Assembly: GCF_000369065.1 (NCBI RefSeq)
Contig: NZ_KB849802.1
Span: 259,415 to 323,414, forward strand
Length of the DNA stretch: 64,000 nt
Direction: 5' to 3'
Origin: Acinetobacter haemolyticus CIP 64.3 = MTCC 9819
Lineage (GTDB): Bacteria; Pseudomonadota; Gammaproteobacteria; Pseudomonadales; Moraxellaceae
Shown: piece by piece, positions 1-7,705 of the stretch
Layout: each line of letters begins with the position of its first letter
How positions within the stretch are numbered: position 1 is the stretch's first letter
Translations under genes and position numbers: made by a program
The notes under the pieces: model-generated
Seen by the model: the letters and a program-made list of their open reading frames with translations, nothing else
What the model was told of the DNA's origin: nothing
Databases searched by the model: none

Positions 1-814
1 CAGTCAGCACATAAACCAAAAATAAATAACGCTTTTGGTTACTAAAGAAATTGATACTAGAAGCATCATCCTGATCTAAAACAGGTTTCAGACCGAGATA
101 ACCCACTACCTTTTCATCTACAATGATAGGACGATACGACAACTGATCCGATGATGGTTCACCCACAATGAATTGTTGATTTTCATTGTATAACGATAGA
201 CGAGAGCTTAATCCTAAACGATCAGGTATTGATACAAAACGCTTTTTCGTTTGCGTATTTACATTAGCACTGTTGGTTTTGTTTTCTTGTTCGTCCTCCG
301 AGCCTTCTTTTTTCAAACGAAATTGGCTTGGACTGAGTGGAAAACGCAACCCCTCAAAAGGTTGATATTCTGATGGTAAATTCTGTTTTAAAACCTGTAA
401 TTCTTCTTCATTAAAGATCTGACGACTTCTGATCTCGGCATTATTTTGCGTCAACGTTGGTGAAAGGTTTAACAATGTGTGTTCATTAAAATAACGTTGT
501 TGTAAAGCAATATCATATTGTCTACGCAACCACCACTGTGAAAGACGATCATAATCATCAGGTGCGGCGGTTCCTTCAATTTGTAAAATTTGTGCCTGAA
601 TCGCATTGCCCCAGTCATGATATATTCTATAAACGTTACCAAGATTGGCAATCAAACGATCCAACTTCTGCATTTCCACGTCAGCAACATAACGTGCAAA
701 GTTTTTTTGCATCGTCCAATGCAACACGCCTAAGCTAATCGTTGCGATCAGCAAGGTCGTGAGTAACACTGTGAGAAATAAGCGCAAAGCGATCGGAACA
801 CGACGAACATTCAA
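1..814 (-). CDS. baeS: Sensor histidine kinase, BaeS-like, N-terminal part (runs off the window)
   Basis: This is the first 271 codons of a membrane sensor kinase read on the minus strand; the catalytic half lies left of the window. The only starts in frame after an upstream TAA are TTG at 814 or ATT at 817; I take TTG. Residues about 8-28 form a hydrophobic membrane segment, followed by a periplasmic sensor region of about 235 residues. A second hydrophobic stretch begins at the window edge. This layout (TM, large periplasmic domain, TM, then expected HAMP and kinase) fits an envelope-stress kinase. The sequence resembles Acinetobacter BaeS, which with BaeR controls efflux and envelope genes. 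No HAMP, HisKA or ATPase motif is visible here, so the exact name is an inference from the N-terminus and from the adjacent Spy-like gene. Confidence 0.6.
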   Translation of the reverse strand, partial: MNVRRVPIALRLFLTVLLTTLLIATISLGVLHWTMQKNFARYVADVEMQKLDRLIANLGNVYRIYHDWGNAIQAQILQIEGTAAPDDYDRLSQWWLRRQYDIALQQRYFNEHTLLNLSPTLTQNNAEIRSRQIFNEEELQVLKQNLPSEYQPFEGLRFPLSPSQFRLKKEGSEDEQENKTNSANVNTQTKKRFVSIPDRLGLSSRLSLYNENQQFIVGEPSSDQLSYRPIIVDEKVVGYLGLKPVLDQDDASSINFFSNQKRYLFLVYVLT

Positions 815-945
815 AATTTAAGTCTCAATATTGTTCTACTTATGAATTGTACCCAACATGCTTCAAAAAAACTCTCCATTGTTTCTTCATCTTTATTATC
901 TAATCTTTATCCATCAAATCACAATCAATGATATAGGATATAGCG

Positions 946-1317
946 ATGAACAAAACTAGACTCGTTATGATGACGGCACTACTTGGTTCTGCGATGGGTT
1001 TAGCAGCTTGCCAATCAACAACAGCACAAAAACCGTCAATAGAAGCAGAGCAGCGTCATGCTCACCAAAAACGTGAACTTACACCAGAACAACGTGCTGA
1101 GTGGCAAGCCAAACGTGAACAACGCTTAGAACATCGTGAACAAATGCGAGCGAAACACAAAGCGGAACGAGCAAAAGTAGAACAAGCTTGCCAAGGGAAA
1201 AAAATTGGTGAGCGTGTCAATGTTCAGTTGAATAATCGTCTAATCGAAGGAACATGTGAAGTACGCTTTACGCCTGATAAATCACAATTTAAACGACAAA
1301 GTAATGCAACAACTTAA
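946..1317 (+). CDS. Small lipoprotein with a charged helical repeat, Spy-like in character
   Basis: 123 residues. The N-terminus is a lipoprotein signal with lipobox LAAC and Cys22 as the predicted lipidated residue. The middle (about 40-80) is very rich in Glu, Arg, Lys and Gln and contains an LTPEQRAEW stretch, recalling the LTPEQ motifs of the periplasmic chaperone Spy/CpxP family. Two later cysteines (about 61 and 84 of the mature chain) could form a disulfide. It is transcribed away from the BaeS-like kinase, and in enterobacteria spy is a BaeR target, so co-regulation is plausible. No recognised domain is certain; it could simply be a species-level envelope lipoprotein. Confidence 0.7.
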   Translation: MNKTRLVMMTALLGSAMGLAACQSTTAQKPSIEAEQRHAHQKRELTPEQRAEWQAKREQRLEHREQMRAKHKAERAKVEQACQGKKIGERVNVQLNNRLIEGTCEVRFTPDKSQFKRQSNATT

Positions 1318-1336
1318 TTCAAATCACCGTTGATAC

Positions 1337-1360
1337 AGGCGCATTGAAGCGCCTTTTTTA
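1337..1360 (+). terminator. Rho-independent terminator after the small lipoprotein
   Basis: A 6-bp perfect stem AGGCGC/GCGCCT with a six-base loop is followed by TTTTTT, 20 bases after the stop codon at 1317. Confidence 0.8.
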
Positions 1361-1647
1361 GTGGTGGAATTTAGTATAAAAATCACATTTTTACTGCTTT
1401 ACACAGCTGCTTACGATTTTAGCGATCGAATTTGAGTAAAAACCTCAAAAAACACATACAATCTCAGTGCTTAAACAGGCTACATAACAATCTTTGACTT
1501 AGCAGTCACTAAGAAATGACCTGTAATAGCTTGTACCGAACTATAACTTGCTGCACGATTAGCGGTACAAAATGGTGCCATTAATTGGGCACATTTATCA
1601 TTGACTAAGATTATAACTCTGGTTTAACCAGTATTGAGGAAAATGCT
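1361..1647 (+). other. Leader region of the first acyl-CoA dehydrogenase
   Basis: No gene is seen in these 287 bases. The region is AT-rich, presumably carries the promoter of the dehydrogenase, and contains a perfect palindrome CTGGTTTAACCAG at 1619-1631 just upstream of the ribosome binding site. It also holds a short inverted repeat, GTGCC/GGCAC, at about 1574-1592. Confidence 0.5.
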
Positions 1648-3450
1648 ATGCCACAATACAAAGCACCCTTACGTGATATGCAGTTCGTATTGCACGAATT
1701 ATTAAATGCTGAAGCACATTACGCAAAACTGCCTGCATTTCAGGGCACCGTAAGCCGTGAATTGGTTGATCAATATTTAGAAGCAGCGGCAGATTTCTGT
1801 GAGAATGAACTTTCTCCTATCAACCAATCAGGCGACCGTGAAGGTTGTACTTGGAATGACGGTGTTGTCACTACGCCTACTGGTTTTAAAGAAGCGTATC
1901 AAAAATATATCGAACTTGGCTTCCCATCTTTATCTGCTGATGAAGAATTCGGTGGTCAAGCGTTACCAAACTCTTTAGGGATTGCCATCTCTGAAATGGT
2001 CGGTACAGCGAACTGGTCTTGGGGTATGTACCCAGGTCTTTCTCATGGTGCTGTTCGTACAATTGAACACCATGGTTCTGATGAACAAAAAGCGACGTAT
2101 ATGCCAAACCTTGTATCAGGTGTTTGGACAGGTACAATGTGCTTAACTGAATCTCATGCAGGTTCAGACTTAGGTATTATTCGTACCAAAGCAGAACCAA
2201 ATGATGATGGTAGCTATGCAATTTCTGGCGAGAAAATCTTTATCTCTGCTGGTGAACATGACATGGCTGACAACATCGTTCACATCGTTCTTGCACGTTT
2301 ACCTGGAGCACCTAAAGGCACTAAAGGTATTTCGCTGTTCATCGTACCGAAATTCCTTGTAAATGCTGATGGTTCAGTTGGCGAGCGTAACGCTGTACGT
2401 TGTGCTTCAATCGAACACAAAATGGGTATCCATGGTAACGCAACTTGTGTGATCAACTTTGATAAAGCAAAAGGTTACTTGATCGGACCAGAAAACCGCG
2501 GCCTAAACTGCATGTTCACATTCATGAACACTGCACGTATTGGTACAGCCGTTCAAGGTCTTGCTGCATCTGAAGGTTCTTTCCAAGGTGCTTTAGCATA
2601 TGCGAAAGATCGTTTAGCAATGCGTGCACTTTCAGGTCCTAAAGCGCCTGAAAAAGAAGCAGATCCAATTATTGTTCACCCTGCTGTTCGTAATATGCTT
2701 TTAACTCAAAAAGCATTTGCTGAAGGTGGTCGTGCACTTGTTTACTTATTGGCTCAGTATGCAGATATCGTTGAAAAAGGCGAAACTGAAGAAGAGCGTA
2801 AATTTGCTGACAACATCTTGTCTCTGTTAACACCAATCGCTAAAGCATTCTTAACTGAAACTGGTTCTGAATCTGCAAAACATGGTGTTCAGGTATTTGG
2901 TGGTCACGGATTTATTTCTGAATACGGTATGGAGCAAATTGTACGTGATACACGTATTGCTTGCATATACGAAGGAACAACTGAAATTCAAGCACTTGAT
3001 CTTTTAGGTCGTAAAGTATTGCAAACTCAAGGTGCAATGTTGAAAGACTTCACCAAGATCATCCATAAATTTGTTGAAGCAAACAAAGACAATGCTGCAA
3101 TGCAAGAATTCCTTGCACCATTGGCTGCTGCAAACAAAGAATGGGGCGATATCACCATGCAAATCGGTATGCGTGCAATGCAAAACCCTGATGAAGTTGG
3201 TGCAGCTGCGGTTGACTACATGTACTTCTCTGGTTATGTCACACTTGCTTACCTATGGGCACGTATGGCACTTGTTGCTCAGGAGAAACTGGCTGAAGGC
3301 TCAACTGATGTTGACTTCTACAATGCGAAAGTAGCGACTGCTCGCTTCTACTTCAAGAAGATCCTGCCACGTGTTCGCTCGCATGTAGATGTACTTTCAA
3401 CTGGTGTTGCGCCATTGTTTGAACTTGATGCGGAACACTTCGCGTTCTAA
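1648..3450 (+). CDS. Acyl-CoA dehydrogenase, long (600-residue) type, copy 1
   Basis: 600 residues, FAD-dependent alpha,beta-dehydrogenation of an acyl-CoA in beta-oxidation. The N-terminal YKAPLRDMQFVL stretch marks the subfamily with an extra N-terminal cap. It is followed by the flavin/substrate-binding core, with TGTMCLTESHAGSDLG at 161-176, and by the catalytic-base motif IYEGTTEIQ with Glu442. A C-terminal extension of about 120 residues follows, as in other 590-600-residue members. Start ATG 1648 has GAGGA at the right distance. It has its own terminator and is followed by a close paralogue, so the two are probably separate transcription units. Substrate chain length cannot be read from the sequence. 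Confidence 0.92.
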   Translation: MPQYKAPLRDMQFVLHELLNAEAHYAKLPAFQGTVSRELVDQYLEAAADFCENELSPINQSGDREGCTWNDGVVTTPTGFKEAYQKYIELGFPSLSADEEFGGQALPNSLGIAISEMVGTANWSWGMYPGLSHGAVRTIEHHGSDEQKATYMPNLVSGVWTGTMCLTESHAGSDLGIIRTKAEPNDDGSYAISGEKIFISAGEHDMADNIVHIVLARLPGAPKGTKGISLFIVPKFLVNADGSVGERNAVRCASIEHKMGIHGNATCVINFDKAKGYLIGPENRGLNCMFTFMNTARIGTAVQGLAASEGSFQGALAYAKDRLAMRALSGPKAPEKEADPIIVHPAVRNMLLTQKAFAEGGRALVYLLAQYADIVEKGETEEERKFADNILSLLTPIAKAFLTETGSESAKHGVQVFGGHGFISEYGMEQIVRDTRIACIYEGTTEIQALDLLGRKVLQTQGAMLKDFTKIIHKFVEANKDNAAMQEFLAPLAAANKEWGDITMQIGMRAMQNPDEVGAAAVDYMYFSGYVTLAYLWARMALVAQEKLAEGSTDVDFYNAKVATARFYFKKILPRVRSHVDVLSTGVAPLFELDAEHFAF

Positions 3451-3483
3451 TCATAGATTAGAGTGAGATGCAACGTTCATCAC

Positions 3484-3520
3484 AAAAAAAGGACTGGTCA
3501 GTTTTGACCGTCCTTTTTTT
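3484..3520 (+). terminator. Terminator after acyl-CoA dehydrogenase 1
   Basis: Inverted repeat AAAAAAAGGAC...GTCCTTTTTTT enclosing GGTCA/TGACC, ending in a T-run. Because A- and T-runs flank both sides it may work in both directions. Confidence 0.8.
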
Positions 3521-3610
3521 GTTTAATCAATGCTAAATTTAGATTATTCATTTATTTGTTCGTTTTATTTGATCACTTTGCACATGACCTGTGCGTAGAA
3601 GGGAACGATT

Positions 3611-5392
3611 ATGCCAATTTACAATGCTCCTTTAGCAGACATGAAATTCATCTTAAATGATGTATTTAACGCAGAACAATTTTGGCAAGCTAATGAGAAT
3701 CTTGCTCATGTAGATGCGGCAACCGCTGAAGCAATTTTAGAAGAAATGGCTAAATTTGCGCAGAATGTAACTCATCCTCTTAACCGTACAGGTGATGAAG
3801 AAGGCGCGCGTTGGGAAAATGGTGATGTATTTACACCTGCTGGTTTTAAAGAAGCTTTCCGTCAATACGCTGAAGGCGGTTGGATCGGCTTAGGTGCGGA
3901 TGAAGAATGGGGCGGTCAGGCAATGCCTAAAATGCTGACTGTACTTTCTGATGAAATGTTATTTGCAACCAACCCATCATTCATGCTCTACCCGCTTCTT
4001 TCTGTGGGTGCTGGTATGGCATTAAATAGCTATGCATCACAAGAGCAAAAAGAAACTTATTTACCTAAAATCTACTCTGGTGAATGGTCAGGTACCATGT
4101 GCTTAACTGAGCCACATGCAGGCACAGATTTAGGGATTATCAAAACTAAAGCTGAGCGCAACGAAGACGGTACTTATAATATTACTGGTACAAAAATCTT
4201 CATCACTGGCGGTGACAACGACCTAGCTGAAAACATCATTCACTTGGTACTTGCAAAAACCCCTGATGCGCCAGCTGGCTCTCGCGGTATTTCTTTATTC
4301 ATCGTACCGAAGTACCTTGTAAATGAAGATGGTTCTTTAGGTGAACGCAATCCAGTAGGTCCTGGTTCAATCGAACACAAAATGGGCATCAAAGCCTCTG
4401 CAACTTGTGTCATGAACTTTGATGGTGCAAAAGGCTACCTCGTTGGTAAAGAAAACGAAGGTCTTGCAGCGATGTTCGTGATGATGAACTATGAACGTTT
4501 ATCGATGGGTATCCAAGGTCTTGGTGCTTCTGAATTTGCTTACCAAAATGCAGCACAGTATGCAACTGATCGTCTACAAGGTCGCAGCGCTGCTGGGGTT
4601 CAATCACCAAACAAACCGGCTGACAGCATCTTAGTTCACGGTGATGTACGTCGTATGTTGCTCAATGTTCGTGCCAACAATGAAGCATCTCGTGCATTTG
4701 CAGTTTACGTAGGTCAACAACTCGACATCACTAAATTCTCAACTGATCCAGAAGCAGTGAAAAAAGCTAATGACCGCGTTGCGTTGTTAACCCCAATTGC
4801 AAAAGCGTACCTCACAGATACTGCATTCCAAGCAACCTTAGATGCACAAATGGTATTTGGTGGTCACGGTTATATCCGTGAATGGGGCATGGAACAATGT
4901 ATTCGTGATCTTCGTATTGCTCAAATCTACGAAGGCACCAACGGTGTTCAGTCTCAGGATTTAATTGGTCGTAAAGTGATTAAAAATGGCGGTGCATTTA
5001 TCGCTGAATACATCACTGAAATCCGTGACTTTGCCAATACATTAGACGCAGATTTGAACTTCATCAAAGATGCAACTTTAGATGCGGCGACAGAAATTGA
5101 AGCAGTCACTCAGTTTATCATTGAACAAGCTGCGGAAAATGTAGAGTTCCCGAACTCAGCTGCGGTTGATTATTTACATGCGGTTGGCTTACTCAGCTTT
5201 GCCTATATGTTCGCAAAAATCGCTGCTGCTGCGAAAGACAAGTCTGGTGATTTCTACCAAAGCAAGCTTGCTTTAGCTCAATATTTCGTAACACGTATTT
5301 TACCTGAACTAGAATCACGTATTAAGAAAGTTGAAGCTGGTTCTGACTTAATCATGAGCTTTAGTGAAGATTACTTCACGAATCAAGCCTAA
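3611..5392 (+). CDS. Acyl-CoA dehydrogenase, long (593-residue) type, copy 2
   Basis: 593 residues and a clear paralogue of the preceding gene along its whole length, with matching landmarks: YNAPLADMKFIL at the N-terminus, SGTMCLTEPHAGTDLG in the core and the catalytic IYEGTNGVQ with Glu441. It therefore belongs to the same cap-bearing FAD acyl-CoA dehydrogenase subfamily of fatty-acid degradation. Start ATG 3611 has GAAGGGA upstream. The 160-base gap and the terminator in front of it suggest its own promoter. The paralogues differ clearly in the segment after the core and in the C-terminal extension, so they probably act on different acyl-CoAs; this is an inference. Confidence 0.92.
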   Translation: MPIYNAPLADMKFILNDVFNAEQFWQANENLAHVDAATAEAILEEMAKFAQNVTHPLNRTGDEEGARWENGDVFTPAGFKEAFRQYAEGGWIGLGADEEWGGQAMPKMLTVLSDEMLFATNPSFMLYPLLSVGAGMALNSYASQEQKETYLPKIYSGEWSGTMCLTEPHAGTDLGIIKTKAERNEDGTYNITGTKIFITGGDNDLAENIIHLVLAKTPDAPAGSRGISLFIVPKYLVNEDGSLGERNPVGPGSIEHKMGIKASATCVMNFDGAKGYLVGKENEGLAAMFVMMNYERLSMGIQGLGASEFAYQNAAQYATDRLQGRSAAGVQSPNKPADSILVHGDVRRMLLNVRANNEASRAFAVYVGQQLDITKFSTDPEAVKKANDRVALLTPIAKAYLTDTAFQATLDAQMVFGGHGYIREWGMEQCIRDLRIAQIYEGTNGVQSQDLIGRKVIKNGGAFIAEYITEIRDFANTLDADLNFIKDATLDAATEIEAVTQFIIEQAAENVEFPNSAAVDYLHAVGLLSFAYMFAKIAAAAKDKSGDFYQSKLALAQYFVTRILPELESRIKKVEAGSDLIMSFSEDYFTNQA

Positions 5393-5404
5393 TTAAAGCA
5401 AACT

Positions 5405-5435
5405 AAAAACGCCTGAAAATTCAGGCGTTTTTTTT
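5405..5435 (+). terminator. Terminator after acyl-CoA dehydrogenase 2
   Basis: Stem AAAACGCCTGA/TCAGGCGTTTT with a four-base loop AAAT, followed by a T-run. Confidence 0.9.
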
Positions 5436-5504
5436 ATCAAATTTTATAAAACAGCATAGAAATTGCATAACAGACTTATCATCGCGCTGAGAGTCACTAT
5501 TGCA

Positions 5505-6005
5505 ATGCCTACTCAAAAAGATAAAAAACTGGAAAATTTACAACGCTTGTCTGATCGTTTTGGTCATTATGCGGTTGAGGCTTTTCATTATATTGCCTTG
5601 TTCATCATTGGCTGCATGATCGCATGGTCAGCCGTGCATACTGTGATTGAGATGCTCACCGTCAAACAATATGCAAGCATCGATGACATTCTTCTACTAT
5701 TTATTTATCTTGAACTGGGGGCAATGGTTGGCATTTACTTCAAAACCAATCATATGCCTGTCCGCTTTTTAATTTATATTGCCATTACCGCTCTGACTCG
5801 CTTATTGATTGCCGACATTCAGCACCATCATAAGGCATCCATGGATCTTGTGATTATTACTGGTTCGATTCTAATCCTAGCTTTTGCAATTCTCGTAGTT
5901 CGTTTTGCATCATGGCACTACCCATCAGTACTTCGCGGTAAAGATCAAGAACATACTGTGTCCGCCAATAAAATCCCGAAACCCCAAGATGACGAATTAG
6001 CATAA
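5505..6005 (+). CDS. psiE: PsiE-family membrane protein
   Basis: 166 residues from ATG 5505; an in-frame TTG at 5463 would add 14 poor residues, so the ATG is preferred. Four hydrophobic segments (about 30-50, 70-90, 95-115, 122-145) and the conserved core with LELGAMVGIYFKTNHMPVRF match the phosphate-starvation-inducible PsiE family. Its biochemical role is not known. It is somewhat longer than the enterobacterial protein (136 residues), mainly through a charged C-terminal tail. It sits alone between two terminators, so it is probably monocistronic. No PHO box is obvious to me upstream. Confidence 0.85.
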   Translation: MPTQKDKKLENLQRLSDRFGHYAVEAFHYIALFIIGCMIAWSAVHTVIEMLTVKQYASIDDILLLFIYLELGAMVGIYFKTNHMPVRFLIYIAITALTRLLIADIQHHHKASMDLVIITGSILILAFAILVVRFASWHYPSVLRGKDQEHTVSANKIPKPQDDELA

Positions 6006-6036
6006 AAAAAGCAGGCCACAGCCTGCTTGAATTTTG
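6006..6036. terminator. Terminator between psiE and the convergent RcnB-family gene
   Basis: Stem AAGCAGGC/GCCTGCTT with a short loop, preceded on the plus strand by an A-run (T-run on minus) and followed by TGAATTTTG. Likely used mainly by the minus-strand gene. Confidence 0.65.
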
Positions 6037-6044
6037 TCTCTAGT

Positions 6045-6419
6045 TTATGCGACACGATACACGCGGTATTTAGAATCAACTAAGATATAACGACCTTGTA
6101 TCTTCATCCATTGATAACCACGTGGTGGCTGATACAAACGATGTTGACGATAATTAGAGATCACATAACGGCTATTCCGGAACTGAGAAGGTACACGTTC
6201 ACCACGTTTAAATGTAATACGTTGTCCATAATGATTCCCACGATCCGCATTTGACCAATGTGGTGGCTTACGTTGGTCTTTACGATGGTCATAACGGTCG
6301 TAACGATGGTCATAACGATCTCTATGATCATGTTTCCATTGGTTTGACGGCTCTGCCACAGCACATGCAGACATACCTAGCATTATTGTTGAAACTAGTA
6401 GTGCTAATGTCTTTTTCAT
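6045..6419 (-). CDS. RcnB-family periplasmic protein 1
   Basis: 124 residues from ATG 6419; the frame is open further upstream, but this start begins a clean signal peptide (MKKTLALLV..., cleavage after about residue 22, AVA|EP). The mature N-terminus is a run of His, Asp, Arg and Tyr (HDHRDRYDHRYDRYDHR), a likely metal-binding or disordered segment. The C-terminal 60 residues carry the RcnB-family signature GERVPSQFR...YVISNY...PPRGYQWMKIQGRYILVD. RcnB of E. coli is a periplasmic modulator of nickel/cobalt efflux; whether this protein does the same is unknown, since no rcnA neighbour is present. A second family member follows upstream on the same strand. Confidence 0.85.
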   Translation of the reverse strand: MKKTLALLVSTIMLGMSACAVAEPSNQWKHDHRDRYDHRYDRYDHRKDQRKPPHWSNADRGNHYGQRITFKRGERVPSQFRNSRYVISNYRQHRLYQPPRGYQWMKIQGRYILVDSKYRVYRVA

Positions 6420-6557
6420 TCTTTGATCTGAAGTCAGATTAAAAGAAACTCTGGGAGAAACCATGAACAAAAGCTTGGACATTGCAAAACTTTGTAATCA
6501 TTTCCAAGAAATTATGGAGACTGATTGAAGCTGTCCATTATTGGTACACTGAGCATA

Positions 6558-7049
6558 TCAACGGATAATTTCAATGGTGTAATTATCATCCGTCACCAAA
6601 AAGTAACGACCATCGACCACAACCCAATGGCGGCCTCGTGGTGGTTCACGTAATGAATAATATCCCCAATCCCGCACCACATAACGTTCATTTCTAAACT
6701 CAGCAGGTAATGCATTTCCAACAACAAAGGATTCACGGCGATAGCGATATTCTGTTTGTGTATCAGGATAATATTCTATTCGTACTCGAGGTTGTGGATA
6801 GCGCGGATATGGATGGCTATTTTGATAAGGTTGATAGTAATAGCCTTTAGGTGGAGCAGTTGGCGTATAGCGCTGATTAGAAAATGCAAAAGGATCTTGC
6901 GCAGGTTGCTGATAAGAAGGTGTAGTTTGATGATAAGACCGACGTTCTACACCACTATAACCACCCCATGCATTATCAGCATAAGTCATCGCTGAAAAGC
7001 AGCTCAGCAAACCGATCATACCATGTCGATAATATTTTGATTGCAGCAT
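6558..7049 (-). CDS. RcnB-family periplasmic protein 2
   Basis: 163 residues, start ATG 7049 with GAGG ten bases upstream. Signal peptide of about 24 residues ending TYA|DN. The central region (30-90) is low in complexity, rich in Tyr, Pro, Gln and Ser (for example PSYQQPAQDPFAF). The C-terminus has the RcnB signature, LPAEFRNERYVVRDW...REPPRGRHWVVVDGRYFLV, the same fold motif as the neighbour downstream. The two genes share strand and C-terminal domain but differ in the N-terminal half, so they look like an old tandem duplication. The gap of about 138 bases leaves room for a separate promoter for the second gene. Confidence 0.82.
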   Translation of the reverse strand: MLQSKYYRHGMIGLLSCFSAMTYADNAWGGYSGVERRSYHQTTPSYQQPAQDPFAFSNQRYTPTAPPKGYYYQPYQNSHPYPRYPQPRVRIEYYPDTQTEYRYRRESFVVGNALPAEFRNERYVVRDWGYYSLREPPRGRHWVVVDGRYFLVTDDNYTIEIIR

Positions 7050-7217
7050 TGCCCGATCCTCATAAGGACTATCATTACAATATTTTAGAACAAAAAATCT
7101 ACAGAGACTGTTACATTGTTTGCCATTTCAATTTGATTTAGGATGAAATAAGGAGACACTTTTTAGCTGACTTTTAGAATGTGCTAGAATCTACTTTTGA
7201 GTTTTGAGTCAATAGCT

Positions 7218-7664
7218 GTGTCGGAAATGAACTTTGATCGTCTCTATCAATTTTTTTGTAAAGTTCCTAGCGTTCAAGAATCACGTATTGTTGCGCATGG
7301 CTCAGATGGTCAACATGCATGGTGGTTTAAATTCAATATCGATGTAGAACATCCACTCGCATGGCAAACCGTTCAGGAACTCGGACATGTATTGAACTAT
7401 TTATCGACCAATGAACGTTTACCTACACAGTTTTTCCCAGTTTCTCCCCCACCGTATATGAATGGCGAGCCAAAAGACTTTTTGGCTTGGGTAATTCAAT
7501 GCAATCATCCTGAGTTTAATCCAGACGTGATTTGTGATTGGTTAGAAGCACGTTTACCCAATCCAGTTGATGATGAAAGTCAGTGGAAAATTCAAACAGA
7601 CCTAAGCGAATTAGAGCAACTTGCAGATAAAGATTTGGATCAGTTGATCCCGCCGAGTGCCTAA
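7218..7664 (+). CDS. Conserved Acinetobacter protein of unknown function
   Basis: I do not recognise a family. About 148 residues from GTG 7218, which has GAG nine bases upstream; TTG 7197 and ATG 7227 are alternative starts. The protein is soluble, acidic, rich in Trp and Pro (WWFKFNIDVEHPLAW; VSPPPYMNGEPKDFLAWVIQC), without a signal peptide or membrane segment. The composition is that of a folded cytoplasmic protein. It is monocistronic, divergent from the RcnB gene, and ends at a strong terminator facing the phospholipase D-like gene. Confidence 0.75.
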   Translation: MSEMNFDRLYQFFCKVPSVQESRIVAHGSDGQHAWWFKFNIDVEHPLAWQTVQELGHVLNYLSTNERLPTQFFPVSPPPYMNGEPKDFLAWVIQCNHPEFNPDVICDWLEARLPNPVDDESQWKIQTDLSELEQLADKDLDQLIPPSA

Positions 7665-7674
7665 AGAAATATCA

Positions 7675-7700
7675 CCCCCTCTTATCAAAAGAGGGGTTAT
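7675..7700. terminator. Bidirectional terminator between convergent genes
   Basis: Stem CCCCTCTT/AAGAGGGG with loop ATCA lies between the stop codons of two convergent genes. T-runs are weak on both sides. Confidence 0.6.
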
Positions 7701-7705
7701 AAGCA

